From NCBI GenBank assembly GCA_000827205.1, contig KN832554.1:1238345-1302344 (forward strand): a stretch of 64,000 nucleotides of DNA. The letters run 5' to 3'. The notes beneath the pieces were generated by a model. That model was given only the letters and a program-made list of their open reading frames with translations, did no database searches and had not been told where the DNA came from. Below, piece by piece: positions 1-10,200 of this stretch (its first letter is position 1; each line of letters opens with the position of its first letter). Made by a program: the position numbers and the translations under genes. This DNA comes from Plicaturopsis crispa FD-325 SS-3 (lineage: Eukaryota > Basidiomycota > Agaricomycetes > Amylocorticiales > Amylocorticiaceae).

Positions 1-797
1 GGCGACACGGACGTCGCCGAGGCGCACATCGACGCGTGTTTGGCGCACGCGAGCAGGGAGGAGGACGTGGATGTCGAGCTTAGCGTCATGGATGGTGTGA
101 GTGTCCGAGGTGAGTACCCAATCTATCGCACCGGGCCGTGTATGAACGACGCACAGGGACGGGCTTCGACATGCGGAATCGGAACGAGCAGGACGTCGAG
201 GACGAGGTGGACATCGACGGGGACGACGAGGCTGTGTTCGGCGATGTCCAGTTCACGGAGGGAGACATCCTCGGGCTCCCTCGTGAGGACGGGGAGGACG
301 ATGCGACGGGATCCACGCTACGCGATTTAGTCGCCAAGGGCAAGGTCGTGACTAGGACGACAGGCGTCGAGGGCGTGAAAGCGAAGGTGGAGGAGGTCAT
401 GGGCCTCGGGGACGCAGACCGCATGGACCTCGCCATCCTCACCGCGCGCCGAAACAACGATACCGCAGGCTTACTCCTCGCGCTCGAGAACAAAATCAAG
501 CAGCTCGTACGTTCTCTCCACCTTAACCTGTGCGCACCCGCTGACGTTGCATCCACACCCGTTAACGTTGCATCTACACCCGTTGACATCACATTACAGG
601 AATCCATGCGCATCTCCTCCACCACGTCCCTCCTCTGCCGCATCTGCCTCGACCCGTACACAGAACCCACCGCCAGCACCGGCTGCTGGCACACCTGCTG
701 CCGCGAGTGCTGGCTCCGCTGTCTCGGCTCGACCAAGCTCTGTCCGATATGTAAGCGCATCACGGCGGCGACGGAGTTGAGGAGGGTGTATTTGTGA
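1..797 (+). CDS. RNF220-like RING-type E3 ubiquitin ligase, copy 1 (5' end outside window)
   Basis: Probable E3 ubiquitin ligase. The window opens inside the middle zinc-binding part (GDTDVAEAHIDACLAHAS), followed by the acidic segment VDIDGDDEAVFGDVQFTEGD, a helical linker, and a C-terminal RING with CRICLDPY, the CWHTCC core and CPICKRI, ending ELRRVYL. That ending closely matches animal RNF220 (...DLRRIYL), as does the order of parts; the family call is from remembered similarity. Predicted introns are 110-156 and 507-599, both GT..AG, in the same places as in the two downstream copies. The second intron is longer here because it carries about 2.5 copies of a 19-bp repeat. The first exons lie left of the window. 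Copies 2 and 3 are nearly identical in protein, so the tandem expansion is recent or homogenised. Confidence 0.85.
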
Positions 798-1990
798 GGA
801 CTTGGGATGTGTTTTTTTGTTTTGGGCTGGACTTTGTACTTTGCTTTGCTTTGAATTTGCTGTTTATTTGCTATCACTGCGGGTGAGTCTCTTTTGCATG
901 CTGGGAGTTGGGCCCGCTCGTTGACGTCGCGTTTGCAGGAATCGAGGACTGCATGCGCGGGCGCGCGGTGATATTCTTCGGACGCGACGCGACGCCGTAG
1001 GGACACAACGCGACACGGCGTGGGCGCGTATGTAGGGCACGAGCGTGGGCACGGTGCTGCTCTAACGGTGAGTGCCTCCGTTCGTCGACGCGCGCGCTCC
1101 TCCTTTTGCAACGCGTCATTTTCCAGGTTTGCCTCTTTTCGCACAAAACGCGTTCGGCGCTCGTGCGCGACGCTTGCGTTCTTTGAAACGCATACTGGTT
1201 GGGTGCGCATCGTCCTCCCGCCCCTCCACCTATCTTTCGTTTGCGCGGCGCATGCGTATTCGCCCCGCGGCATCCATTTCTGTCGGCGGCCTCATTCTCC
1301 GCCTGCGCAGATTTCGACCGCGCGCACTTACAACTCGCAGGCGGCCCTCAAGCTCCTTCTTGCGTGCTGGGCGCATTTTCCGCGCACCCGACGGCGTTGA
1401 GCCTGCGCGGGGAACCGTCGAACTGCGCGCGCGGCGGGCAATTTCGTGATTTCCGCAGATTTTCGGATTTCATGGTGAGTTTTTCGAAACTTCGCCCTAT
1501 GCCTCTCGCGGTGTGGGCGTTCGGTGGGGTGTACCTGGGTGCGCTGCGGCGTGTTTTTCCATCGCGATCGGCGGTGAACTCGTCGCGGGAACGCCGATTT
1601 TCGGCGGAATTTTGGCTTTGCAGTGGATTTCACTTCGAGGGGAAATTCGTTTTTTGCCCGGCGGGCGGTTTGGGGTGCTGGTATTGGTGGGCTATGTCCT
1701 TGGCTATATGGGAGTGCTCGCGGCTCGCGTTGCAGCGCCGTCTCCGTCGAGGGAGACCGACTTTTCCTTGGATTTCTCAGTTCTGAGGGGGAAACTTTCG
1801 ATTTTTTTCACGAGACGGCTCCTGTGCACCCGCCAACTGGTCCTAGCGTATGTGGTACGCATGTACGGCTGTGGGGAGGTCTTTCTGGTCTTTGTAGAAG
1901 ACATTACAAGGCGTGTACATACACTTTCTTGAATCAATATACTTTGCGAGCGGATTTTCTGTGGCGCGTTCGTGACTGAAACATAGGTCT
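798..1990 (+). ncRNA. Spacer 1, proximal part: rightward splice signals without a coding frame
   Basis: No convincing protein gene is present. Two good introns are conserved with unit 2: 883-938 (unit 2: 10274-10328) and 1068-1126 (unit 2: 10468-10527), all GTGAGT..CAG and 55-60 bp. Further GTGAGT donors occur near 1474. Indels between the two units are not multiples of three, which argues against coding. It could be a spliced 3' UTR of the RING gene or a separate noncoding transcript; the sequence does not decide. Confidence 0.4.
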
Positions 1991-1999
1991 ATTTTGCGG

Positions 2000-3065
2000 G
2001 CAGCATTACAACCACGTTACAGTACGGATAATCTACGATACAGATGTACGGCGACGTGCAGAGCACGCCGCCCAATGCAAGCAAACCCGATGCTTACCCC
2101 TTCTTTTGTCGGACGCCGTTTCGACGCGTCTGCGCGGAAACCCGCTGACAACCTACAAGTCAGCGACCTCACCACGTCAACAATGTTACCTGATCATTGC
2201 GCCGTCGCCGTTCCTTTCCGCTGCTACGGCTTCTGGCGAGTCTCGATCCCTCGGTCTCGGCGTTCTCTCTCTCGTTTCCACTATCTTTATTTCGTCGTCT
2301 GAACCTATGTGGTTACCTATAATCAATCCATCATTCGTCCTAGTCTCTCGTTTCCACTATCTTTATTTCGTCGTCTGAACCTATGTACTTACCTATCATC
2401 GTTCCATTAGTCACCCCAGACGCTGCGGCGGGGACTTGCGACTGTGTAGCCCCGGCTACAGATTCACGCGTAGTCGGACTCATCGGGCATGGGCGTGCGA
2501 GGCCCTTGGCGCGATGTAGCGTGCACTGTCCGAGCGCAACAAGCGGCGCATTCGAGCCGCGTGCGGTCAACATGTCACAGACAGCTGTGAGCAGGGAAGA
2601 AGTCAGAATAAAAAGGCGGTGTAGCACGGTGGGGGTCAGGAAGAACGTACGGGAGAGCGTTTCATCTCCTCGCATCAGCGAAGCATTACAGCAACCTAGC
2701 GAATAAACTAATCGAGCATTAGCGACACGGACAAAATGAAGACGCAAAACTTACCAGGCGTCGTAGAGATTACTCGGACTGTAGCAATGACCACAAAAGA
2801 AAGTCGGTAAGCACGGTAAGACTACGGATAATGAGATGAAACGGACCTGCGACGCATTCGTCGTAGGCAGTGAGCGCGGCGAGCGACTACGCGGAAAAAC
2901 ACAATGAGCGGCGGCGACGAAACGAGGCGGAAATGGGTGCGTACCGATGTGCGCCGTGCGACGACGTCCAGCACGGCATGCTGGTGATGATGTGCACAGT
3001 TTGATGGACGACGAAGGGAGGATCCGGAAAGGGAATAGAAAGGGGGATGAGAGGAGAGGAATGGA
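2000..3065 (-). ncRNA. Putative leftward spliced noncoding transcript, unit 1
   Basis: Reading leftwards from a TATA box at about 3096-3089, predicted introns are 2754-2696 (GTAAGT..GCTAATG..CTAG, 59 bp) and 2650-2585 (GTACGT..CACAG, 66 bp), then two tandem modules of about 75 bp (2268-2400) each headed by a GTAAGT or GTAACC donor. The same donors and acceptors occur in unit 2 near 12382-12300, although the exon sequence has drifted with frame-breaking indels. Short open frames such as 3104-2751 on this strand are not conserved as protein. This is an inference from splice and TATA signals only. Confidence 0.4.
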
Positions 3066-3086
3066 GGAAACAAGTCGAAACGTGCA

Positions 3087-3097
3087 CCTTTTTATAT
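3087..3097 (-). promoter_or_regulatory. TATA box of the leftward transcript, unit 1
   Basis: TATAAAAAGG on the minus strand, inside a longer segment (about 3070-3140) that is almost unchanged in unit 2. The first predicted donor is about 340 bp downstream. Confidence 0.5.
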
Positions 3098-3099
3098 TC

Positions 3100-4744
3100 C
3101 ACATCCTCGGCTAACATTTCCCGCATATTCCGCGCTAGCTTTACGCGCAACGCGAACGAACGGACACGGCGACTTGCAAAATTTTGTCAGTACGTTATGC
3201 GATATATTGGCGTACCTCGTGCCCTGCTTCCTCGTCGCTGCACGGCTATACCGTCGTTCCATAATCCCAAATTCTACCCTGTTTCCACCGCTTAGCGACA
3301 TCAACGGGCTGGTATCGGGGCTGGGAGTTCCGTGTAGTTGCCAGAATGTGGAGCTTTGCCCGGAGATAGATGCAGTGAAGACGGGGTGAGGACGCCTGAA
3401 ACGGCTTTGGCGCCCCGCTGTCGTGCAGGTGCGTCGCGTACCTGTACGCGGCGTCCTTGCCGCGCAAATCGAAATCTCCGTGAGCTTTCTTTGTGCGAAT
3501 GGCGGACGCGGCTGCGCGCGGTCTTTTGCGGATTCTGCGTCTGCGTTAGATCTGTTCACGGGGCAGCGAGAGCGCAGCTTTACAGCTGCCTAGGGGCATT
3601 ATTTCCGAGAGAGAAATAATGGGGAGGAAAACAGAAACGGAGGAGGAAAGCGGGAAGTGTGAGAGGAAATGACGATGGCCGTCGTTTGGAAACAACGTCT
3701 CGTAGCCTCGTGTACGAGACGGCAAAGCACCGGCCGTTCGCACCGTAGCCCAAGCGATCTGGTTTTCATTAAGATATCGTCGGTTAGATCAGATTTCGTT
3801 CAGGATCAGTGAAAGCTCACCAGAAATATCTCGCTACGCGACTCGGACAAATGACTGTCCAAGTCGTTCTGCCAGTAGATTGGGCTCTCGCGAGTCTACT
3901 GAGGGCACGCAAAGTGTGTTCACGCTCGCCGTAGATTTCCTCCATGGATGACATTCAAGTGGTTGAACTTGAATTACTGCGATATGGTAAAGACCAAAGC
4001 GCGAAAAGTTGACGCGCCGACTTTGTCGATCTCAGCCACTTTCCGAATCCTCGCGTCTTTCCTCTTGATCTCATCTTTCATCGACACAATTTCGTTGGCC
4101 GCTTACTGCGACGGCTTGCATCGATCCCCATGCTACGAAACATAGAGTAGAAATGAATAAAAAGTATTGGGTATGCATTCCAGACTGATATTACACGATT
4201 TCGGGCATCGCACGGCGCCTGAAACTTCACCGAGTGAAATTCTGATTAAACATTGCTGCAGCCACGGTAGTTCACTGGCATATAGATTTGCTTGTCCGCC
4301 ATTCAATGCATTTGATAGTTGGTCTAGGTGCGAAATAATTAGCCTACTAAGTCTGTCCCTTATTTTGTACTGATTGATTTTACAGTGCACTGGCAGCATT
4401 GAATCATACTTGCCATTGACATTCCAGCCTGAGTGCTCTGCACTCTGCTTCAATGAATATATTTCCTTTGCGGTCCTGGACCGCCATGCGCACTGCAACA
4501 TTCAAGGGAGATGTAGTGCGCCAGCGTTCTTTGGCTACACTGTTATCATATACTGAACCAAAATGCTTTGTAGGGTTATAACCACTTGAGGAATCCGGGT
4601 CACAGAAAATCATCCTGAAGCTTCATTCTGGTCTGGCGCTGTCCGAGGCCGCAAAACCAAGATATCACTGACTTCAGTACACTCAATTTTAGCAGTTTCA
4701 GCAGTCAACCATTAACTTAAGCACAGCATGCACTCAGAGTCAGC
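3100..4744. other. Spacer 1, middle part: no gene recognised
   Basis: Conserved in unit 2 (about 12,680-15,378), where a hAT-type element interrupts it. Open frames on the minus strand (3559-3092) and their unit 2 counterpart (13349-12768) share low-complexity sequence but differ by frame-changing indels, so I do not call a protein. The matching hAT target site here, near 3980, is empty. Confidence 0.5.
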
Positions 4745-5066
4745 TTAGATTAGAAACCTGTAAGACGAAACACACCGGAAGCTTGTACAGGAGCAACAGA
4801 GATTGCACGGACACTGCAAGCTCCGTCGTTCCTGCTCAAGCTTCCGATGAATACATACCGATTACAAATGATAGTGGCGACCATAATTTGAGCAGGGCAG
4901 ACCCTGCACGCCCAGAAGTCCTGCAAAAGGAAATAAAAATAATTAGTGTTGAATGGTACGACAGGCGTGGCACCGTCGGCAAGGGGGAACAATGGCGGAG
5001 AGGTGCGAGAAGCGGGCCTGCAGGCAGTGATGGAATTTGTGGCACATCAGTGAATTTCGGCTAGAG
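4745..5066. repeat. Conserved 320-bp block, copy a
   Basis: This block is about 95% or more identical by eye to 15379-15700 and 16838-17146, while the flanking spacer has drifted further. It stays open on both strands: + 4783-5064 (ending GSDGICGTSVNFG) and - 4992-4750 (starting MFPLADGATPVVPF). Two inverted CAAGCTTCCG-like halves lie near 4780 and 4840. It is either a short conserved exon or a bidirectional regulatory element. No family is recognised. Confidence 0.5.
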
Positions 5067-6038
5067 TATTTCGGACTCACTTGTTGCATCCGGTGGAGCA
5101 CGGCCGCCTCACGGCGGCGCGGCATTTTGGAAGCATCACATACACTCGCTTATTTTTCCCTGCATATATGGGAGGTCAGAAAGTCTGCCTGCATTTCTTG
5201 CACTCACTTTTCCTCTGGCCTTCGTAATGCCAGTGTATTTTTCTGTCACTCCGCTGGACCGATCGCAGCATCCTCGGGCAGCATGCTATACTATGTGTGA
5301 GTCAACTTATTTTATTTTGTCATGTCTGTTGTGTATGCTCACTGATCGTCACGGAGGTGGAAGACAGGTGTGGCGGCGGCGGGACCGCGGCGGCGTGCGA
5401 TCGAGATCGGACTTCAAACTCCGCGGCCACATCGGTTACCGCCAACCTTCTTCGTCTTCGTCGTCCTCCATCGACTTCAATAAAGCGCGCGTTTGTAGGA
5501 AATGGCTCGGGGTACGCGATGCAGGAGAACGCAGGAGATTCATTAGGATATACTTACTGTGAGCCAATTTTTGCGGGTATCCAGTTTGCGACGCTAACCT
5601 CGAATTGTCGCAGATTGCTCTTTTATAAATTTAATGACAAGATGATTTGTTTTGAACCGCAAGCTGTGCGCGTGCCACGTTGAGCATACGGTCCACCGAC
5701 CCACTGGAATCATGCGCCGCGACGCGCGCACGGCCCCGAAGATTTGGCATTCTCCTTCCCAGCAACCTCAAAAGTCGAAACTCGATTTTTGAACGTCCCG
5801 CGGCCAACTGCGCTGGCGCCGAGAGCGAGCTGGCCAAGAATGCGAGACACCGCTCCTTGCTTTGACTCTGCTCGCGGGTGTGCCCGATGCCTTCGAAGGT
5901 TTTATTTTTCGATTTTTGGACGTCCCGCAAACGGGTATTTTGTGCGTACCTTCTCCTCTTCCTCTCGATCGTGTCTTGATATTGATTCTGACTTTCCAGT
6001 GCATCGGCTAATGTCACTTCTCGCGTAACGAGACGCGA

Positions 6039-7495
6039 GCGAGGCCCGCAGGGCCTCGCGTCTCCCTTCCTCTGGCAGTTACGCGCAGGCGAAGATATTA
6101 TTTTTCGATTTTTGGAGATCCCGCGAACGGGTATTTCGGTGCGTATTTGCTGCTCTTCCTATCGACAGAATACTGACGTTCTGTCCAGCACATCGTCTAT
6201 TGCCACGTCTCGCCGCGCGAGACCCGAGCGAGCGATTACGAGCGAGGCCCGCAGGGCCTCGCGATCACTTGAACCTCGTCCTTGCACGCCACCGGCTCCG
6301 ACATTTTTTCTCGATTTTTCGACGTCCGGCGAACGTCTCCATCGGTGAGCAGGTCTTCCTCTCCCTTCGTCGTTGTAGTCGTCTAATCTCGATTGATCCT
6401 TTGCAGACTGTCGGCTAATAACGTCTCGCTACGCGAGACTCGCGTGAGCGATTACGAGCGAGGCCCGCAGGGCCTCGCGACTCCTTTTCTTTGGTGGCCA
6501 CAAGCCCACGGAGATTTTATTTCTCGATTTTTCGGCGTCCCGCGAGCGGCGCTGCAGGTTTGTTTCCCCCTGTGCTCTATGCTTGTGGTAGGATACTAAT
6601 CTCGAGTCGTTCTGCGCAGCCGACGATAAGGAGCGAGGCCCGCAGGGCCTCGCGGTTGTTCTCTCTTGCCCATGCACGCTCCCCTGGCCCTCGACTTTTT
6701 TATTTTCCGATTTTTGGACGTCCGGCGACCGCGTTACGTGGCGCGTACTGAGAGCGAGGCTCGCAGGGCCTCGCGACTGCTCCTCTCTCGTCGACGCACG
6801 CTCCCCAGCCCTTGCCTTTCCATTTTTGATTTTTCGGCGTCCGGCGAGCCCCTCCAAAGGTTCGTTTTATCTCTACGTAGAGTTCTCGCGGGGTATACTA
6901 ACAATGATTCGTTCTGTGCAGTATTTTGAGAGCGAGGCCTGCAGGGCCTCGCGACTACTTTCCTCGCCTCCGTGCATGCTCCCCAACCGTCAACTTTCGA
7001 TTTTTCGATTTTTGGAAGTCCGGCGACCGCTGCACATGCAGCGTATTGAGAGCGAGGCCCGTAGGGCCTCGCGATTACTTCTCTTTCGTCCACACATCCT
7101 CCCCTGCCCTCGATTTTTTTATTTTTCGATTTTCGGACGTCCGGCGACAGCTGTACATAGCGCGTACCGAGAGCGAGGCCCGCAGGGCCTCGCGATTACT
7201 TCTCTCTCGTCCTCGCGTGCTCCCCGGCCCTCGACATTTTGTTTTTCGATTTTTCGACGTCCCGCGAGCGCCGGTGCCGGTGCGTTTCTTTCTGTGTTCT
7301 CTCTTTGTGTGGGTATACTGACATCGACTCGTTCTTCGCAGCATTTGGAGAGCGAGGCCCGTAGGGCCTCGCGACTATGCTTTTCTCGTAACCACTCGCA
7401 TGTTCCCCAGGTCCTCGACAATGTTTTTCGATTTTTCGACGTCCGGCCACCGCTGTACAAGGACTTCATCGAGAGCGAGGCCCGTAGGGCCTCGG
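6039..7495 (+). repeat. Ladder of ten short hairpins, array 1
   Basis: Ten palindromes with 9-bp arms (GCGAGGCCC, 3-nt loop GCA or GTA, then the reverse complement), starting at about 6039, 6242, 6460, 6633, 6754, 6932, 7052, 7173, 7352 and 7475. Each is followed by 40-45 nt of C/T-rich sequence and then a conserved T-rich tag (TTTTTCGATTTTTCGACGTC) plus CCGGCGA or CCCGCGA. Introns alternate with one or two of these modules, so exon-plus-intron blocks appear to have duplicated in tandem. A second hairpin, GTCTCGCTACGCGAGAC, sits just upstream of some modules (6207, 6423). Confidence 0.8.
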
Positions 7496-7655
7496 TACGG
7501 CTCCTGTCTCGTCCTTGCATGCTCCTCTCGCCCTCGACATTTTCTTTTTCGATTTTCCGACGCCCCGCGAGCGTTCCCACCACCAGGTATGTATCTCTGA
7601 ATCTTCTCGAGCCGCGATAGTATTCTTATTTCGCCTCTCCTTTTGTAGCACATCG

Positions 7656-7690
7656 GGCGACGTCGATCGGTGTCCTTGACACCGGCACGC
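7656..7690 (+). repeat. Conserved hairpin CGGTGTCCTTGACACCG, unit 1
   Basis: Seven-bp stem with 3-nt loop in the first exon after the hairpin ladder. It is unchanged at about 20029-20060 in unit 2, although sequence around it has diverged. Confidence 0.6.
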
Positions 7691-8510
7691 GCCTCTTGAG
7701 CTTCTAAAGCTTGGACGTCCACCGGCAGACTCGCGCCCGCACAGCACGCCGCCGACGCCTAGGCGTCTTGTGTTCTAAGGTAAGCACACACTTATCTTAC
7801 GGAGAGGACATTGTTCTATCGTGACGCGATCTCCCCTAGCTTCCCGGCTTCCCCGCCTCGCCGTCTCGTTCCCGCTCGCCGCCTTCTGCTTGCGGCCCTG
7901 CGGTCGTCGTCTAACCTCAAGGTCATCCCCGACGTGTTCCTCTGCACAACGAGGCTGCCGTCGGCGGTCTTCGTGTACGCGCTGGCATTCACCCTCGCTG
8001 GTTTTTCGCGATGCGGTAAGTCCATGCATATTTTACAGAGATACATCATTTTGATGCGACATTTTACAAGTAGGCAGCCATGTACCTGGATCTCTCGCAT
8101 TGCCGATTCACGTTGACGCCCCGCTTCGAGTGCAAGAAGCACTTCACAAGAATCTCGCGGTAAGTTTTCGGTTGCTAGTTCTCTCGAGAGATACTGACGG
8201 GCGTTGGGTCACCGCTGTCGTGCGGCGTTTTCTTTCAGTTTCTACTCGAAGGGAAGGTGCGCAGGATGGCTTCCCGTGCCCGAGTTGTACGAGCGTGCGA
8301 GACGCGTTGTTCTGGACAATGCGAACGCGGTGAGTTCTAGCCCTTACACTTGCAGCCCGCGGACTGAAGATTTGCGCAGATACTTAGATTCACGGGAATA
8401 CGACGAGGGCATGTTCTGCGCGGTCAACGAGGCACAACGGCGGTGCGGACATCTCAGTGGATGAGGAGGTGTTTCGGGTTTGCAATACTTACAGTAGAGT
8501 AGGGAGCTAC

Positions 8511-8551
8511 GCTGCGCGGTGGGCCCTCCATGTGAGGGCCCACCGCGCAGC
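8511..8551 (+). terminator. Perfect 18-bp hairpin closing the transcript module, unit 1
   Basis: Left arm GCTGCGCGGTGGGCCCTC, 5-nt loop, perfect reverse complement, then CTTTACAAAAA. Unit 2 has the same hairpin at 20861-20901 with one C-to-T change that leaves a G-U pair in RNA. A role as transcript end or processing site is inferred; the hairpin itself is directly visible. Confidence 0.55.
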
Positions 8552-8836
8552 TTTACAAAAACTAGATACATGCGCAGGAACCATACTTAACACATTCCGG
8601 CCCTAAACTGCAAAAGACTTAGAATCGAGGGGGAGGACGAGGAGGAGGTCGTGAAATTAACAACCGCAAACAGAGAGGTCGCGTCTTTGCCCACGTGCTC
8701 AGATCAGATCGACTCTGTCTCATCCAAAAGAAAGTGAAGCCATCCATCCCATTCGACTCTGAGATTCACTAGGCAGCCCAGTCCAATATTCACCGTCACC
8801 GCACACACACTCCTCGCGCACCGCCTTCCCCTCGAA
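8552..8836. promoter_or_regulatory. Upstream region of RING gene copy 2
   Basis: A segment of 285 bp between the terminal hairpin and the ATG, about 95% identical to 20902-21186 upstream of copy 3. It has a purine-rich tract near 8626 and no clear TATA box. It presumably holds the RING promoter. Confidence 0.45.
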
Positions 8837-10200
8837 ATGCCCGCAATCAAATCAAACAAGTCCGTTCATTGCCTCGGCTTCCCATTTACCGCCGCACGAC
8901 TAATTTCAGCGGCCACAGGGGCAAACAACGCGCACTCGAGGAGACTTATACCGCGCCGCCAGTAAAGAAACGTGCGTCATCGCATTGTTGTCGATATGAT
9001 TTACTGACTTTTCGTGATAGCGAAACGGGCAGAAACGAAACCGTGCCCCGTATGCAAGGAACCCATACCCATCCGCCTCCTCCACGCGCACTCCGTCCTC
9101 GAACTCCAACGCGTCGACGACATCATCAAATCAGTCGGGTCTACAGAGGTCCTCGACGATGACCGCGAAGAGGGGTGAGCCTCCCCACATTCCCTTCCTC
9201 CGACATGTCTAACCGTTCTACAGCCCAAGCACCAAAACCCGCCGCTCAGCACTCAAAGCGCGCACCTCCCTCCGCGCCATGCACCCGCGCAACGGCACCG
9301 CAACCGACACCTCCACCAACCTCCTCCACGCCATCAAGCGCCGCCGCAAGCTCCGCCACGCCCGCCTCCGCTTCCACGACGACGATCATGACGAGGGGCA
9401 TTTACGAGACGCGGAGATGGTGTGCCCGGTGTGCATGCAGGTCGTGAGGGGCGACACGGACGTCGCCGAGGCGCACATCGACGCCTGTTTGGCGCACGCC
9501 AGCAGGGAGGAAGAGGAGGGGGAGATGCATCTCAGCGTCTTGGATGGCGTGAATGTCCGAGGTGAGTACCCAGTCTATCGCACCGGGCCGCGTATGAACG
9601 TCACACAGGAACGGGGTTCGACACGCGGAATCGGGACGAGCAGGACGTCGAGGACGAGGTGGACATTGACGGAGACGACGAGGCCGTGTTCGGCGATGTC
9701 CAGTTCACGGAGGGAGACATCCTCGGGCTCCCGTCGTTTGGGGAGGATGATGCGACCGGGTCGACGCTACGCGATTTAGTCGCCAAGGGCAAGGTCGTGA
9801 CACGGGAGGGCGTGAAAGCAAAGATGGAGGAGGTCATGGGCCTGGGCGACGCAGACCGGATGGACCTCGCCATCCTCACCGCACGGCGAAACAACGATAC
9901 ACCCGGCTTACTCCTCGCGCTCGAGAACAAAATCACTCAACTCGTGCGTCCTCCCCACTCTACATACTCTGCGTTGGGCACACCCGCTGACTGCATCCAC
10001 AGGAATCCATACACATCTCCTCCACCACGTCCCTCCTCTGCCGCATCTGCCTCGACCCGTACACAGAACCCACCGCCAGCACCGGCTGCTGGCACACCTG
10101 CTGCCGCGAGTGCTGGCTCCGCTGTCTCGGCTCGACCAAGCTCTGTCCGATATGTAAGCGCATCACGGCGGCGACGGAGTTGAGGAGGGTGTATTTGTGA
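8837..10200 (+). CDS. RNF220-like RING-type E3 ubiquitin ligase, copy 2 (complete)
   Basis: Complete copy of six predicted exons. It starts MPAIKSNN; the first donor (GTCCGT, near 8860) is weak but gives a 49-bp intron with a CGACTAAT branch site. Domains in order: a basic N-terminus; a first zinc-binding segment CPVCKEPIPIRLLHAHSV; an Arg/Lys/His-rich helix; a second, CPVCMQVVRGDTDVAEAHID; the acidic VDIDGDDEAVFGDVQFTEGD; and the C-terminal RING (CRICLDPY, CWHTCC, CPICKRI). The two CPVC segments plus acidic stretch plus terminal RING match the layout of RNF220, a RING E3 ligase. The terminal ELRRVYL matches that family. The protein is probably soluble: no signal peptide or membrane segment is seen. 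It is flanked on both sides by the repeated noncoding spacer. Target proteins cannot be inferred. Confidence 0.85.

Larger units (their letters stand above)
5297..8551 (+). ncRNA. Hairpin-rich multi-exon noncoding transcript, unit 1 (predicted)
   Basis: A run of rightward GT..AG introns, most with a CTAAC/CTGAC/CTAAT branch motif 15-30 nt before the acceptor: 5297-5367, 5559-5613, 5942-5999, 6139-6188, 6345-6406, 6558-6619, 6860-6921, 7280-7341, 7587-7648, 7780-7839, 8016-8073, 8160-8238 and 8330-8379. Five successive introns in the array are exactly 62 bp. The predicted exons hold the hairpins described separately. Downstream exons (7649-8500) keep their splice sites in unit 2 (20016-20860) but not a reading frame, so a protein product is unlikely. 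The transcript probably ends at the 18-bp hairpin at 8511. Transcription itself is inferred; start and end are approximate. Confidence 0.5.
1..8836. repeat. Tandem segmental unit 1 (RING gene plus spacer)
   Basis: The RING gene and the whole spacer after it are repeated in the same order in unit 2. The stop codons of copies 1 and 2 are 9,403 bp apart. Matching landmarks are the paired + strand introns near 883 and 10274, the leftward TATA boxes near 3090 and 12674, the block at 4745 and 15379, the hairpin arrays at 6039 and 18126, and the terminal hairpins at 8511 and 20861. The left edge of the unit is outside the window. Confidence 0.85.

Noticed and set aside
86-1273. 395-codon minus-strand frame over RING copy 1
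   Set aside because: Shadow of the RING gene and its GC-rich flank. Not conserved as protein.
6039-7495. CRISPR-like array
   Set aside because: Spacers are homologous and contain introns, and the DNA is fungal nuclear. The regular repeat is a hairpin ladder.
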